Positions 34,872-44,971 of a stretch of DNA of 64,000 bases are shown here, in pieces. Below the pieces are notes generated by a model. The model worked only from the letters and a program-made list of their open reading frames with translations. It was not told where the DNA came from and did no database searches. Both the position numbers and the translations under genes were made by a program. Source of the DNA: Agromyces mangrovi (GTDB lineage Bacteria; Actinomycetota; Actinomycetes; Actinomycetales; Microbacteriaceae); NCBI RefSeq assembly GCF_030296695.1, contig NZ_AP027737.1:992001-1056000 (forward strand). The letters are read 5' to 3'. The stretch's first letter is position 1; each line of letters begins with the position of its first letter.

Positions 34872-35831
34872 GTGCACACTCCCCCGCAGCCACCGGCGGG
34901 CTGGTACGACGATCCGGCGGATGTCTCGCGGCGACGCTTCTGGGACGGCGACGCCTGGACCGAGCAGACGCAGCCGCGCGCGTCCGGCGGCGACGGGCCG
35001 GCAGCGGATGACGCGGGGGCGACGGCGGACGACGAGCAGCCGACCGAGGTGCTCGGCGCGGGCCCGGCCGAGGTCCCGGGCGAGGGCGCGACCGCGGATC
35101 TGGGCGAGCAACCGACCGCGGTGTTCACCGAGCAGCCCACTGAGGTGCTCGGTGATGCCCCGGCCCAGGTGGCGGCGCCCTCCGGCGGCTCGATGCCGGC
35201 CGAGGGCGGGTCGCCGTCGGACGACGGAGCGCGCGACTCGCGCACGCGATGGTGGCTCGTCGCGGCGGCGATCGCGGCGGCCGTGCTGCTGGTCGGCGGC
35301 ATCACCACCGCCGCGCTGCTCACGGCCGGGAGCGGCGACGGGGTGACGGTCGAGGACGGGTCCGGCGGCGACGCGGAGGGCGGATCGGATGCGGCCGCGG
35401 GCTCCGCGAACGACGAGGGGTCGGATGCCGCAGGCGACGATGCGGTGACCGAGCCGGACGCGGACGAACCCGCACCCGAGGAACCGGCGGATCCGGTCGA
35501 CCCCGTCGCGTTCGCCCGCGAGGCGGAGCGGCGGCTCGACCGCATGGAACGCGACATCGATGCGCTCGAGCGCGACGTCGAGGATGCGCGCTTCGAGCGG
35601 CTCGCGACCGAGACCGTGCGGCTCGCGGAGCAGCTGGACGAGCTCCGGGCGATCGGCACGCCCGAGGAGCTCGCCGGCACCTGGGAGGCCGACCTCGACG
35701 CGATCGACGACGGCATCGACCGGCTCGCGGAGGCCGTGGTGGCGGACGACTCCGACGCCGCCGAGGACGCGGCCGACGAGATCGACGACGCGATCGGCGA
35801 CGCCCGGTCGCGCGTCGAGTCGCTCGGCTGA
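34872..35831 (+). CDS. DUF2510 membrane protein with coiled-coil domain
   Basis: A 319-residue protein. The N-terminal DUF2510 motif PPAGWYDDPADVSRRRFWDG and WTEQT is at residues 8-38. A long acidic, low-complexity linker with repeated PTEV/PTAV units follows (about 40-120), then one transmembrane helix (about 126-150), an acidic stretch, and a helical C-terminal region (about 215-319) rich in E, R, L and D that is probably a coiled coil. It starts at a GTG (34872). DUF2510 is common in actinobacterial envelope proteins; no function is assigned. Confidence 0.75.
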   Translation: MHTPPQPPAGWYDDPADVSRRRFWDGDAWTEQTQPRASGGDGPAADDAGATADDEQPTEVLGAGPAEVPGEGATADLGEQPTAVFTEQPTEVLGDAPAQVAAPSGGSMPAEGGSPSDDGARDSRTRWWLVAAAIAAAVLLVGGITTAALLTAGSGDGVTVEDGSGGDAEGGSDAAAGSANDEGSDAAGDDAVTEPDADEPAPEEPADPVDPVAFAREAERRLDRMERDIDALERDVEDARFERLATETVRLAEQLDELRAIGTPEELAGTWEADLDAIDDGIDRLAEAVVADDSDAAEDAADEIDDAIGDARSRVESLG

Positions 35832-35870
35832 GGCGCGGCGCCATCCGCGCGCTCGGCAGCCCGCGAGTTC

Positions 35871-35913
35871 CACGCCGGCCCGTCGAAGTCGCACTGGCCC
35901 GTGCTGCAGCGCG
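35871..35913 (+). repeat. 43-bp intergenic element, forward copy
   Basis: It begins CACGCCGGCCCGTCGAAGTC. The reverse complement of 63542-63584 matches it at 42 of 43 positions. The core CGTCGAAGTC is shared with the GGCACGTCGAAGTC repeats at 33.2 and 34.75 kb. It lies between converging genes. Confidence 0.8.
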
Positions 35914-35952
35914 GGCCCGTGTGATTTGGACGGGCCGAACGCGTGGAACGGA

Positions 35953-36002
35953 GGGCGGGCGGGCGGCGCGGCGCGGGCGGGCGGGCGGCGCGGCGCGGGC
36001 GG
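35953..36002 (+). repeat. G-rich tandem repeat, 22-bp unit
   Basis: The 22-bp unit containing GGGCGGGCGGCGCGGCGC occurs at 35957-35974 and again at 35979-35996, just before the stop of the convergent methyltransferase-like gene. The pattern of G-triplets could fold as a G-quadruplex in the plus-strand sequence. Confidence 0.6.
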
Positions 36003-36004
36003 CG

Positions 36005-36466
36005 TCAGCGGACGCCGCGGCCCCAGAGGATGAGCGGGGTGCGGTCGGCGTAGCGGCGGTAGTCGTCGCCGAACGCGGCGACGAGAGCGCGCTGTTCGAC
36101 GTGCGCCTTCACGACCAGCACGACGACGAGCAGCGACCAGACCACGACGAGCTCGACGCGGGCACGCCAGAGCACCCAGCCGGCGGTGGCGAGGATGAGC
36201 CCGAGGTAGATCGGGTTCCGCGTGAACCGGAACACCCCGCCCGTGCGCAGCGGCGCACCCTCGCGCGGCGCGACCCACGGCACGAGGTCGCGCCCGAGCA
36301 CGGCAGCGCCGGCCACGGCGAGCGCAACCCCGACGACGCCGACGGCGGCCGCGACGACGCCGACCACCGGCCCACCCCAGAGCGACGGGCCCGGCAGCAG
36401 CAGGAGCGCGAGCAGCACGAACTGGGCCCCCACCAGCAGGTTCGCGCGATCCTTCACGGGCACCAT
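36005..36466 (-). CDS. Isoprenylcysteine carboxyl methyltransferase family protein
   Basis: A 153-residue integral membrane methyltransferase-like protein with four hydrophobic segments. It has the family motif GGVFRFTRNPIYLGLILAT and a C-terminal EQRALVAAFGDDYRRYADRT, the S-adenosylmethionine-binding part of ICMT/PEMT-like proteins. The ATG at 36466 has GGAAGG immediately upstream. The bacterial substrate is unknown; phospholipid or isoprenoid modification is possible. Confidence 0.83.
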   Translation of the reverse strand: MVPVKDRANLLVGAQFVLLALLLLPGPSLWGGPVVGVVAAAVGVVGVALAVAGAAVLGRDLVPWVAPREGAPLRTGGVFRFTRNPIYLGLILATAGWVLWRARVELVVVWSLLVVVLVVKAHVEQRALVAAFGDDYRRYADRTPLILWGRGVR

Positions 36467-36571
36467 CCTTCCGTCCGCGCGCCCGCACGGGAACCCGCGA
36501 CCCGCCGCCGGGGCGTTGCCACAAGCGGACGACGCTGGCAACATGGCGCACGGAACCGAGGGGGAACCGCC

Positions 36572-37663
36572 ATGACGAGCCCGGACGACGACGCCACCCG
36601 CCCGTACCCGCCCGCGCAGGGCCCCGGCTCGCCGGGCGCACCGGGTTCCGACCCAGGCGCCCCCGGCTCCGGCCCGCAGGGCCCCGGCGGCCCCGGGGAC
36701 CCCGGCGCCCCGGGCGACGGCACGGGCACCCCACCCGACGAGCCCACGAAGGCGAGCGGCCTCGGCATCGCCGCCCTCGTGGTCGGCATCGTCGCGGTGG
36801 CCCTCGCGTTCTGGCCGATCGCGTGGATCGCCGCGATCGTGCTGGGCGTCATCGGCCTCGTGCTCGGCATCATCGCGCTCACGAAGAAGGACCGGAAGAA
36901 GGGCGTCTCGACCGCCGGCACGGTCGTCTCGTCCGCCGCGCTGGTCATCGCGATGATCTTCGGCGTGCTGTACACGACGGGCGTGATCGGCACCGGCGAC
37001 ACCCCCGAGCCGACGGCCACACCGACCGAGAGCGCCTCGCCGACGCCCACCGAGACCACGACCCCGACGCCGACCCCCACCCCGACGCAGACCGTGCAGG
37101 AGTGGGCCGACGCGACCTGGGGCACCTTCGACGACGTCAGCCAGAGCGGCACGGGCGACGGCACGGTCACCCTGCCCGCCGACGCGACGGGCGCCCTCGT
37201 GCAGGCCGAGCACGACGGCGACGACGCCTTCCAGGTCACGGTGCTCGACTCGTCGGGCTCGGCCACGGGCGACCCGCTCGTCGACGTCGACGGGGACTAC
37301 GAGGGCACGACGGCCTACGGCGTCTCCGATGCATCCGCCGCCGTCACCCTGCAGATCACGGCGACCGGCGACTGGCAGGTCACCGTGTCGCAGCTGTCGA
37401 GCGCATCCGAGCTGCCCTCCGCCGTCTCGGGCGAGGACGACGCGGTGTACCTGTACGGCGGCGACGCCGCGACGCTCGCGGCGACGCACTCGGGCGACGA
37501 CGCGGAGGATCCGTTCGTGGTGCGCCAGCAGTCCGAGCAGGCGTTCTCGAGCTCGGCGCTCATCGACGTGACCGGCAACTTCGACGGCAGTGCGCCACTC
37601 GCCGCGGGCCCGTCGGTGGTGACGGTGCAGGCCGACGAGGACTGGACGATCACGCTCGGCTGA
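36572..37663 (+). CDS. DUF4190 domain protein with exported C-terminal domain
   Basis: A 363-residue protein. It has a proline/glycine-rich N-terminus (about 1-62), a DUF4190 membrane region with SGLGIAALVVGIVAVALAFW and a second helix pair (about 63-145), then a threonine/proline-rich linker (PTATPTESASPTPTETTT). The extracellular domain of about 185 residues is rich in beta-strand patterns and seems internally repeated, with two halves carrying EHDGDDAFQVTVLDSSG and THSGDDAEDPFVVRQ. No catalytic motif was found. GAGGGGG precedes the ATG. Confidence 0.75.
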   Translation: MTSPDDDATRPYPPAQGPGSPGAPGSDPGAPGSGPQGPGGPGDPGAPGDGTGTPPDEPTKASGLGIAALVVGIVAVALAFWPIAWIAAIVLGVIGLVLGIIALTKKDRKKGVSTAGTVVSSAALVIAMIFGVLYTTGVIGTGDTPEPTATPTESASPTPTETTTPTPTPTPTQTVQEWADATWGTFDDVSQSGTGDGTVTLPADATGALVQAEHDGDDAFQVTVLDSSGSATGDPLVDVDGDYEGTTAYGVSDASAAVTLQITATGDWQVTVSQLSSASELPSAVSGEDDAVYLYGGDAATLAATHSGDDAEDPFVVRQQSEQAFSSSALIDVTGNFDGSAPLAAGPSVVTVQADEDWTITLG

Positions 37664-37687
37664 CCGAAGCGCATACCGCTCGGCGGT

Positions 37688-40600
37688 TCACTCGTCGAGC
37701 AGCCCGCGCAGGTCGTCGACGGTGAGCGCACCGGCGGCGTCGACCCCCTCGTCGTCGGCGAGGATCGACGCGACCAGCTCGCCCTTGCGCGCCTTCAGCG
37801 CCATGACCTTCTCCTCGATCGTGTCCTCGGCGACGAGCCGGTAGACCATGACCTGCCGCTCCTGCCCGATGCGGTGCGTGCGGTCGATCGCCTGCGCCTC
37901 GCTCGCCGGGTTCCACCACGGGTCGAGCAGGAACACGTAGTCGGCCTCGGTGAGGTTCAGCCCGAACCCGCCGGCCTTCAGCGAGATGCAGAAGACGGAT
38001 GCCTCGCCTGCGCGGAACCGCTCGACCGCCGCGTCGCGCGCACGTGTCGACGACGATCCGTCGAGTCGTGCGAACGGCACGCCCACGGCGTCGAGCCGCG
38101 CGGTGACGCGGTCGAGGAACGACGTGAACTGGCTGAACACGAGCGCGCGATGCCCCTCCGCGAGCACGTCCTCGAGCTGCTCGAAGAGGGCGTCGAGCTT
38201 GGCCGAGCGCAGCCCCGCGTGCCGCTCGGCGTCGACGAGGGTGGCGTCGAGCGCGAGCAGGCGCAGCAGAGTGAGCGACCGGTAGACGATGAAGCGCTGC
38301 CGGTCGAGGTCGTCGAGCAGTCCGAGCAGCTTCTGCCGCTCGCGCTGCAGGGTCTGGTCGTAGAGCCGACGGTGGGCGGGCTCGAGCGCGACCTGCAGCA
38401 CCTGCTCCTGCTTGGGCGGCAGCTCGGGTGCGACCTGCTCCTTGGTGCGGCGCAGCACGAGCGGTCGGATGCGGCGGCGCAGCGTCGCCCGGCGCTCGGC
38501 GTTGCCGTCCTGCTCGATGGGTCGCCGGTAGCGCTCGTCGAACGCGCGGCGCGAGGGGAACAGCCCCGGGGCGACGAGGCGGAGGATCGCCCAGAGTTCG
38601 CCGAGGTCGTTCTCGATCGGCGTGCCGGTGACGGCGAGCACGAACGGGGCCGCGAGGGCCTCGACCGCGCCGTGCGCCTTGGTCGCCGCGTTCTTCACGA
38701 ACTGCGCCTCGTCGAGCACGACGCCCGCCCAGTCGAGCGCTGCGAACGCGGCGTCGTCGCGGCGCAGCACGGCGTAGGTGGTGACCACCAGGTCCACGCC
38801 CGCGACGGCGTCGGCGAGCGGTCTCCCCGGCGGCGTTCGGTCTCGGTGACGCGGGCGACCCGCAGACCCGGCGTGAAGCGCGCCGCTTCGGCGACCCAAT
38901 TCGACGCGACCGAGGTGGGCGTGACCACGAGCCACGGTCCGGTCGATCCCGGCCCACCCGGGGCATCCGTCGCCGGCGCACCCCCGACACCCGTCGCATG
39001 CGCGACCAGCGCGAGCGACTGCGCGGTCTTGCCGAGCCCCATGTCGTCGGCGAGCACGCCGCCGATGCCGTGCGACCAGAGGAACGCGAGCCGCCGGAAC
39101 CCGTCGAGCTGGTACGGCCGCAGCGGCAGCACGACCCCCTCGGGCTGCGGGAGCGGTTCGACCTCGCCGTCGTCGAGCCCGCGTACGAGTTCGCGCCAGG
39201 CGACCGCCGGGGCCGCCTCGTGCGCGAGGTCCTCGAAGTCGGCGACGAGGCTCGCACGGCTCGCGGGCACGCGCAGGCCGGTCTCCCACTCGGCGAGCGT
39301 GCCGGCCTCGTCGATGAGCTCGCGCAGGTCGTCGAGCACGGGCTGGTCGAGCCGCAGGTACGTGCGGTCGGGCAGGCGCAGGCGCTTGCGCCCGAGCGAC
39401 AGCGCCCGGAACAGCGGCATGAGCGGCACCTTCCGCCCGCCGACTGTGACGATGACGCCGAGGTCGAACCAGTCGGCCTTGTGCGACTCGACGAGCGTCA
39501 CCGCGAGGTGCGGCGGCTCGGTCACCTCGCGTACCGCCGCCGGGTCGCCGCGGCGCTCGATGCGCAGCCCGCGGATCGACGCGAGGTCGGGCAGCACCTC
39601 GAGGTCGAACGCGGCGGCGTCGTCGCCACGCAGGATGATCGCGGGCTCCAGCCCGCCCCGGTCGGTCGCGTCGGCGATGCCGGACGACCCCGTCGCGAGC
39701 GCCATGCGGCCGGCCGCCGAGCCGCTCAGGACCACGTCGACGGCGCCGAGCACCTCGCCCTCGCGCTCCCGCGTCGGGTCGGCGAAGTCGTCGTCGGGGG
39801 CGTCGAGCCCGCTCGCGCGCCCGTCGGCATGCTCCCACCGCCAGGCGAGCTTCAGCCCGCCGTCGTCGGCGTAGCGCACGTCGAGCACGAGGGTCGCGGG
39901 CGGGATCTCGGGCGGCACGAAGCTCTCGTCGCCGCTCGTGATCGCGACGCGCCGCGCGAGCCCCGGATAGTGGCCGCGCAGGAACTCGGGCACGTCGTCG
40001 ACGGGCACCGCGACCACCGACGGCCGCTCGAGAAGGTCGTGCTCCGCCGGGCCGAGCGGCGCGACGAGCGGCGCGAGGTCGAGCACGCCCGCGTCGAGGT
40101 CGACCCGCACGACGCCGTGGTCGCGGACGAGCCGTGTGCCGTCGATCGGGCCCGGCACCCCGTCGAGCTCGAGCGCGGGAGCGAGCGTCAGCGCGTCGTC
40201 GTCGAGCCGGGCGTCGAGCACGACGCGCGCCGACCGGTGCAGCCGCACCAGCGACGCGGCATCCGTGCCCGCCAGCGTGATGCCGAGCCGCTCGGCTTCG
40301 GCGAGCAGCGCCCAGAGCAGCGGGCTCTCGTAGGCGTCGAGCGTGATCCACGCCGACCCGTACGGGTTGTACGTGCCCGGGTTGCCGCCCTTCAGCAGGG
40401 CGAACTGCGCGAACCAGCGCGCCTGCGCCGGATCGACGCCCGCGCCCTCGCCCTTGTAGGCGATGTTCTGCCAGGTCAGGTCGCCCTTCGCCCACGCGCC
40501 GCGCGCGCCCCGCACGACCGGGCGCACCGCGATGCGGTCCACGGATGCCGCGTCGGACGCCGGCTCGTCGCGCGGCCCCTGCCACTGGTCGCTGGAGCGC

Positions 40601-40770
40601 CGCAGCAGGTGTCGCGGCGCGAACTGCAGGCCGAGCTCGCGGAAGGCCGAGCGTTCGGCACGGGCATCCGCTCGGCGCTCACCCTGCATCGCGCCGCCCG
40701 GGTCGCGCAGCGCATCGAGCGAGGCCCGCCAGTCGCCGCCGGGCCGGGCGGAGGCGGGCGGCGTGGGCAT
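37688..40770 (-). pseudogene. SNF2-family helicase, frameshifted (probable assembly error)
   Basis: An ATP-dependent DNA translocase of the bacterial SNF2 type. After an N-terminal region of about 550 residues come PLRPYQLDGFRRLAFLWSHG, the Walker A segment GGVLADDMGLGKTAQSLALV, the DEAQ box VVLDEAQFVKN, TGTPIENDLGELWAIL, FSQFTSFLDR, SLKAGGFGLNLTEADYVFLL and DRTHRIGQ. The frame changes at the C-run 38825-38828, between motifs I and II. The span of 3083 nt plus one base gives 1027 residues with all helicase motifs in order. I did not see the SWIM zinc finger that many actinobacterial homologues carry at the N-terminus. Confidence 0.85.
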
Positions 40771-40804
40771 GCGACCATGCTCGCACGCACCGGCGACGCG
40801 CCCG

Positions 40805-42472
40805 TCAGACGGTGTCGAGGTACTTGTGCACGAGGCTCACGGCGACCGCGCCCTGCCCCACCGCCGACGCCACGCGGCGCACGACGTCGTGCCGCACGTC
40901 GCCCGCGGCGAAGATGCCGGGCACGCTCGTCTCGAGCACCATGGGGTCGCGCTGCAGCGTCCAGCCGCGCGGGCGGCGGCCGTCGACGACGAGGTCGGGG
41001 CCGGTCACGACGAACCCTTGTTCGTTCACCTCGACGATGTCGCGCACGAGCTCGGAACCCGGCACCGCGCCGATGAACGCGAACATCGCGTCGGCGGGCA
41101 GTTCGGCCGAGGCATCCGTCGACGCATCGTGCACCGTGACCGACTCGAGTCGCTCCTCGCCGGCCAGCCCGCGCACCTCGCTGTGCGGGCGCACCGTGAT
41201 GTTCGGGGTCGCCTCGATCTGGTCGATGAGGTACTGCGACATGCTCGACGCGAGGGACTCGCCGCGCACCAGCACGACGACCTCCTCCGCGAACCGCGAC
41301 AGGTACATGGCCCCCTGCCCGGCCGAGTTGGCGCCGCCCACGACGACCACGCGGCATCCGGTGTAGCTGACGGCCTCGGATGCCGCTGCGCCGTAGTAGA
41401 CCGACCCGCCGAGCAGTCGCTCCTCGCCGGGCACGCCCAGCCGGCGGACCTCGACGCCGGTCGCGACGATGAGCGCCTGGCAGCGCAGTTCGCTGCCGTC
41501 GTCGAGCGTGACGATCTTGTACGAGCCCTCGACGCGCACCGCCGTGACCTCCTGCGCGCTCAGGATCTCGGCGCCGAGGCGCTTCGCCTGCGTCGCCGCG
41601 CGCCGGGCGAGGTCGGCGCCCGAGATGCCGTTCGGGAACCCGAGGTAGTTCTCGATGCGCGAGCTCGTGCCCGCCTGCCCGCCCGGCACCTCGCGCTCGA
41701 CCACGGCGGTGCGCAGGCCCTCGGATGCCCCGTAGACCGCCGCGGCGAGGCCGGCCGGACCCGCGCCGATGACGATCAGGTCGTAGAACGGCTGCAGCGC
41801 CGGTGCGCGGATGCCGAGTCGCTCGGCGAGCTCGTGCAGCTCGGGTGCGACCATGACGAGTCCGTCGGGCAGCAGCACGACCGGCAGCTTCGCGTGGCCG
41901 TCGCCGAGCGCCTCGACCATGGCCCGTGCACCCTCGTTGCGCTCGATGTCGAGCCACTCGTACGGCGTCTGGCTGCGCGCGAGCAGGTCCTTCACGGCGT
42001 GCGACGCGGGCGACCAGCGGGTGCCGGCCACGCGGATGCCGTCGTACGGCAGGGCGGCGCTCGCCTTCCAGTCGCCCAGGATGTCGTCGAGCACCGGGTA
42101 CAGCCGCTCCTCGGGCGGATCCCACGGCTTCAGCAGGTAGTAGTCGAGGTTGATCGCGTTGATGCTCGTGATCGCGGCGTCGGTGTCGGCGTACGCGGTC
42201 AGCAGCACCCGCCGGGCCTGGGGCGCGTGCACGAGCGCCTTCGCGAGGAACTCGACGCCGCTCATGCCGGGCATCCGCTGGTCGACCACGAACAGCGCGA
42301 TCGGCGTGCCGCGGCGCTGGTACTCCTGCACCGCCTCGAGCGCCTCCTGCCCCGACGACGCCTGGGCGACGCGGAAGTCGGTGCGGTACCTCGCCTGCAG
42401 GTCGCGGGCGATGGCGTTCAGCACCTGCGGCTCGTCGTCGACGGCGAGGATGACGGGCTTGGCCATGCTCAC
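40805..42472 (-). CDS. Response regulator fused to thioredoxin-reductase-like FAD oxidoreductase
   Basis: A 555-residue fusion. Residues 1-130 are a receiver domain with the acidic pair VDDEP, the phospho-acceptor in VVDQRMPGMSG, LLTAYAD and LLKPWDPP. After a linker that includes a thioredoxin-like stretch (PYEWLDIERN...KLPVVLLPDG), residues from about 235 form a TrxR-like domain: DLIVIGAGPAGLAAAVYGAS, PGGQAGTSSRIENYLGFP, the NAD(P) motif VVVGGANSAGQGA and the C-terminal FAAGDVR. The redox CxxC of TrxR is replaced by VYYGAAASEA. It starts at a GTG overlapping the kinase stop (GTGA). Confidence 0.85.
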   Translation of the reverse strand: MSMAKPVILAVDDEPQVLNAIARDLQARYRTDFRVAQASSGQEALEAVQEYQRRGTPIALFVVDQRMPGMSGVEFLAKALVHAPQARRVLLTAYADTDAAITSINAINLDYYLLKPWDPPEERLYPVLDDILGDWKASAALPYDGIRVAGTRWSPASHAVKDLLARSQTPYEWLDIERNEGARAMVEALGDGHAKLPVVLLPDGLVMVAPELHELAERLGIRAPALQPFYDLIVIGAGPAGLAAAVYGASEGLRTAVVEREVPGGQAGTSSRIENYLGFPNGISGADLARRAATQAKRLGAEILSAQEVTAVRVEGSYKIVTLDDGSELRCQALIVATGVEVRRLGVPGEERLLGGSVYYGAAASEAVSYTGCRVVVVGGANSAGQGAMYLSRFAEEVVVLVRGESLASSMSQYLIDQIEATPNITVRPHSEVRGLAGEERLESVTVHDASTDASAELPADAMFAFIGAVPGSELVRDIVEVNEQGFVVTGPDLVVDGRRPRGWTLQRDPMVLETSVPGIFAAGDVRHDVVRRVASAVGQGAVAVSLVHKYLDTV

Positions 42473-44769
42473 GCCTCCGTCGGGTGGTCGGGGCGGGCGG
42501 ATGCCTCGGGGGCACCGGTCGGCTCAGGGGCAACCGTCGCCTGCCCTGCCGTCGGGTCGAGGTCGAGCGGCAGCCGCACCGTGAAGCACGTGCGCCCCGG
42601 GCGCGAGGCGACCGTGAACTGCCCGCCGTGCTTCTTCACGATGATGTTGCGCGAGATGTTCAGCCCGAGCCCGGTGCCCTCGCCGGGCGGCTTCGTGGTG
42701 AAGAACGGGTCGAACACCTTCGACTGCACCTCCTCGGGGATGCCGGGCCCGTCGTCCTCGAACTGCACCTCGACGCTGTCGCCCGAGCGTCGGGCCCGCA
42801 CGGTGAGCGTGCCCTGCCCGCCCATCGCGTCGATCGCGTTGTCGATGAGGTTCGTCCAGACCTGGTTGAGCTCGCTCGCGTACGCCTGGATCGCCGGCAG
42901 CTCGTCGTCGTAGTCCTTGACGACCTGCACGCCCGCCTTGAGCTTGTTGTGCAGGATGATCAGCGTGTTGTCGAGGCCGCGGCGCACGTCGACGTCCTGC
43001 ACCGGCGCCTGGTCCATGTAGGTGTACGTCTTCATCGCCTTCACCAGTTCGACGATGCGGTGGGTGCCGATCGCGATCTCCGACAGCAGGTTGTAGATGA
43101 GGTACTTGAGCCCGAGCCACTCGACGACGACCGCGAGCTCGTCGCGCGCGAACGCCGCGCAGAGCTCGTCGAGCTGCTCCGTCGTGAGGCCGACGGCGAC
43201 GAGCGCCGGGGCGAGGTCGCCCACCGAGCCCGCCCCGAGGTCCTCGAGCCAGTCCTCGAACTCGTCCTCGCGGTCGCCGCGCTCCACGGCCGACAGCTGG
43301 GCCGGGTCGCGCGCGCCCTGCTCGGCGAGGTGGTCGAGCTCGCTCAGCTTGTCGATCTGGCTGTCGTAGAGTCCGAGTCGGCCGAGCTGCAGCTGCGCCT
43401 GCTGCAGCTTCGCGAACACGGCCATCGCCTGAGACGCGCCACGCTGCGCCGACGACGCCGGGTTGTTCAGCTCGTGCGCCATGCCGGCGCTCAGCTTGCC
43501 GAGCGACGCCATCTTCTCCTGCAGGATGAGCTGGTTCTGCATCTGGCTGATCTGGTCGAGCGTCTCCTGCAGCGCGTCGTTCTTGCCGCGCAGCTCCTCG
43601 CCCTTCTCGCGCAGCTCCTGCTCGCTCTGCTTCAGCGCCTCCTCGGCCGCCTTGCGCTCGGCGATGTCGCGGATGATGCCGGTGTAGTACCGGTCCTCCC
43701 GAACGGTCCAGGTCGACAGCGACAGCTCGATCGGGATCTGCTCGCCCGCCTTGGTGACGGCCGCCAGCTCGACGGTGGTGCCGATGACATGCGCCTCGCC
43801 GGTCTCGGTGTAGCGGGCGATGCCGGTGCGGTGCAGCTCGTGGTATTCGGTCGGGATGATGAGCTCGAGCCGCTCGCCGACCGCCTCCTCCTCGGTGTAG
43901 CCGAGGATGCGGGTGGCCGCCGAGTTCCACGACACGATGTTGCCCAGGTGGTCGGCGGAGATGATCGCGTCGATCGCCGATTCGGTCACGGAGCGGAACT
44001 TCTGCTCGGCCTGCTTGCGCTCGCTGATGTCGCGGATGATGCCGGTGTAGTACCGGTCGTCGTCGAGGAACCAGGTGGCCAGCGACAGCTCGACCGGGAA
44101 CTCGCTGCCGTCGGCGCGGATCGCCGCGAGCTCGACGGTCTGCCCGATGACGTGCGTCTCACCCCCGCCCGACACGCGCGCGATGCCCGTGCGGTGCCCC
44201 TCGTGGAACCGCTCGGGGATGATCATCTCGAGCCGCTGCCCGATCGCCTCGTCCTCGGTGTGCCCGAAGAGCGCGCGCGCGGCGCTGTTCCAGCTGCGGA
44301 TGACACCCCGCGCGTCGGCCGAGATGATCGCGTCGATCGCCGACTCCATGACCGAGCGGAACTTCGCCTCCGACTCGCGCAGCGCCATGCGCACCTTCGA
44401 CACGGTGACCTGGCGTTCGATGCGGGCGAGCACCTCGAGCGCGTCGAACGGGGTCGTGATGAGGTCGTCGCCCACCTCGAGGCCGCGCACCCGCGACTCG
44501 ACGTCGGCGTCGCCGGCGACGAAGATCACGGGGATGTCGCGGACCTCCTCGGAGCGCCGGTGCTCGGTCACGAGCGTGAACGGGTCGGTCTCCTCGAGTG
44601 CCGCGTCGACGACGATGAGGTCGGGTGCGCGTGCGAGCTCGCGGCGCAGGTGCTCGGTCTCTCCGTCGCTCGCGACGACGCGGTAGTCGTCCTCGCCGAG
44701 CACGACGGAGAGCTGCCCGATGACCCCGGCGTCGTCGGACACGATCAGGATCAGGCCGCGATCCGGCAT
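42469..44769 (-). CDS. PAS-domain sensor histidine kinase with N-terminal receiver
   Basis: A 766-residue cytoplasmic kinase. A receiver-like domain (about 1-120) keeps the aspartate in LIVVDAALEE but has TTPFD where the conserved lysine (TKPFD) is expected. Two closely similar PAS domains follow (FRSVMESAIDAIISAD and FRSVTESAIDAIISAD, each ending YYTGIIRDI-ER), then a coiled coil, the H-box GMAHELNNPASSAQ, and a GHKL ATPase with NLIDNAIDAMGG, DDGPGIP and GTGLGLN. No transmembrane helices are present. It is co-translated with the receiver-oxidoreductase fusion, which is the obvious phospho-acceptor. GAGGAGGG precedes the ATG. Confidence 0.87.
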   Translation of the reverse strand: MPDRGLILIVSDDAGVIGQLSVVLGEDDYRVVASDGETEHLRRELARAPDLIVVDAALEETDPFTLVTEHRRSEEVRDIPVIFVAGDADVESRVRGLEVGDDLITTPFDALEVLARIERQVTVSKVRMALRESEAKFRSVMESAIDAIISADARGVIRSWNSAARALFGHTEDEAIGQRLEMIIPERFHEGHRTGIARVSGGGETHVIGQTVELAAIRADGSEFPVELSLATWFLDDDRYYTGIIRDISERKQAEQKFRSVTESAIDAIISADHLGNIVSWNSAATRILGYTEEEAVGERLELIIPTEYHELHRTGIARYTETGEAHVIGTTVELAAVTKAGEQIPIELSLSTWTVREDRYYTGIIRDIAERKAAEEALKQSEQELREKGEELRGKNDALQETLDQISQMQNQLILQEKMASLGKLSAGMAHELNNPASSAQRGASQAMAVFAKLQQAQLQLGRLGLYDSQIDKLSELDHLAEQGARDPAQLSAVERGDREDEFEDWLEDLGAGSVGDLAPALVAVGLTTEQLDELCAAFARDELAVVVEWLGLKYLIYNLLSEIAIGTHRIVELVKAMKTYTYMDQAPVQDVDVRRGLDNTLIILHNKLKAGVQVVKDYDDELPAIQAYASELNQVWTNLIDNAIDAMGGQGTLTVRARRSGDSVEVQFEDDGPGIPEEVQSKVFDPFFTTKPPGEGTGLGLNISRNIIVKKHGGQFTVASRPGRTCFTVRLPLDLDPTAGQATVAPEPTGAPEASARPDHPTEA

Positions 44770-44916
44770 CTGGACCCTCCTCGTGCTGCCTCGCATGACG
44801 GGTGCTCCCGCGGTCAGCGTATCGATCGCGCGTCCGGGTCGGCCAGCACCCGAGTGGGGGTCGTGACGTGCGGTCGTCGGCGAGCGGATGCCCCGTGCCG
44901 GCGCATCGCGGGCACG

Positions 44917-44956
44917 CGTACGGCCGGGGCGACGTATCCGTCGCCCCGGCCGTACG
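44917..44956. terminator. Strong terminator hairpin after the fucosidase gene
   Basis: A perfect 18-bp stem (44917-44934 with 44939-44956) closes the 4-nt loop TATC. It is 15 bp past the GH29 stop and upstream of the kinase gene, separating the two leftward units. Confidence 0.8.
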
Positions 44957-44971
44957 GGTCGTGCCGCCCGC

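Noticed and set aside
40805..42472. Calling the fusion a working thioredoxin reductase
   Set aside because: The CxxC active site is absent, so the usual disulfide chemistry is not possible.
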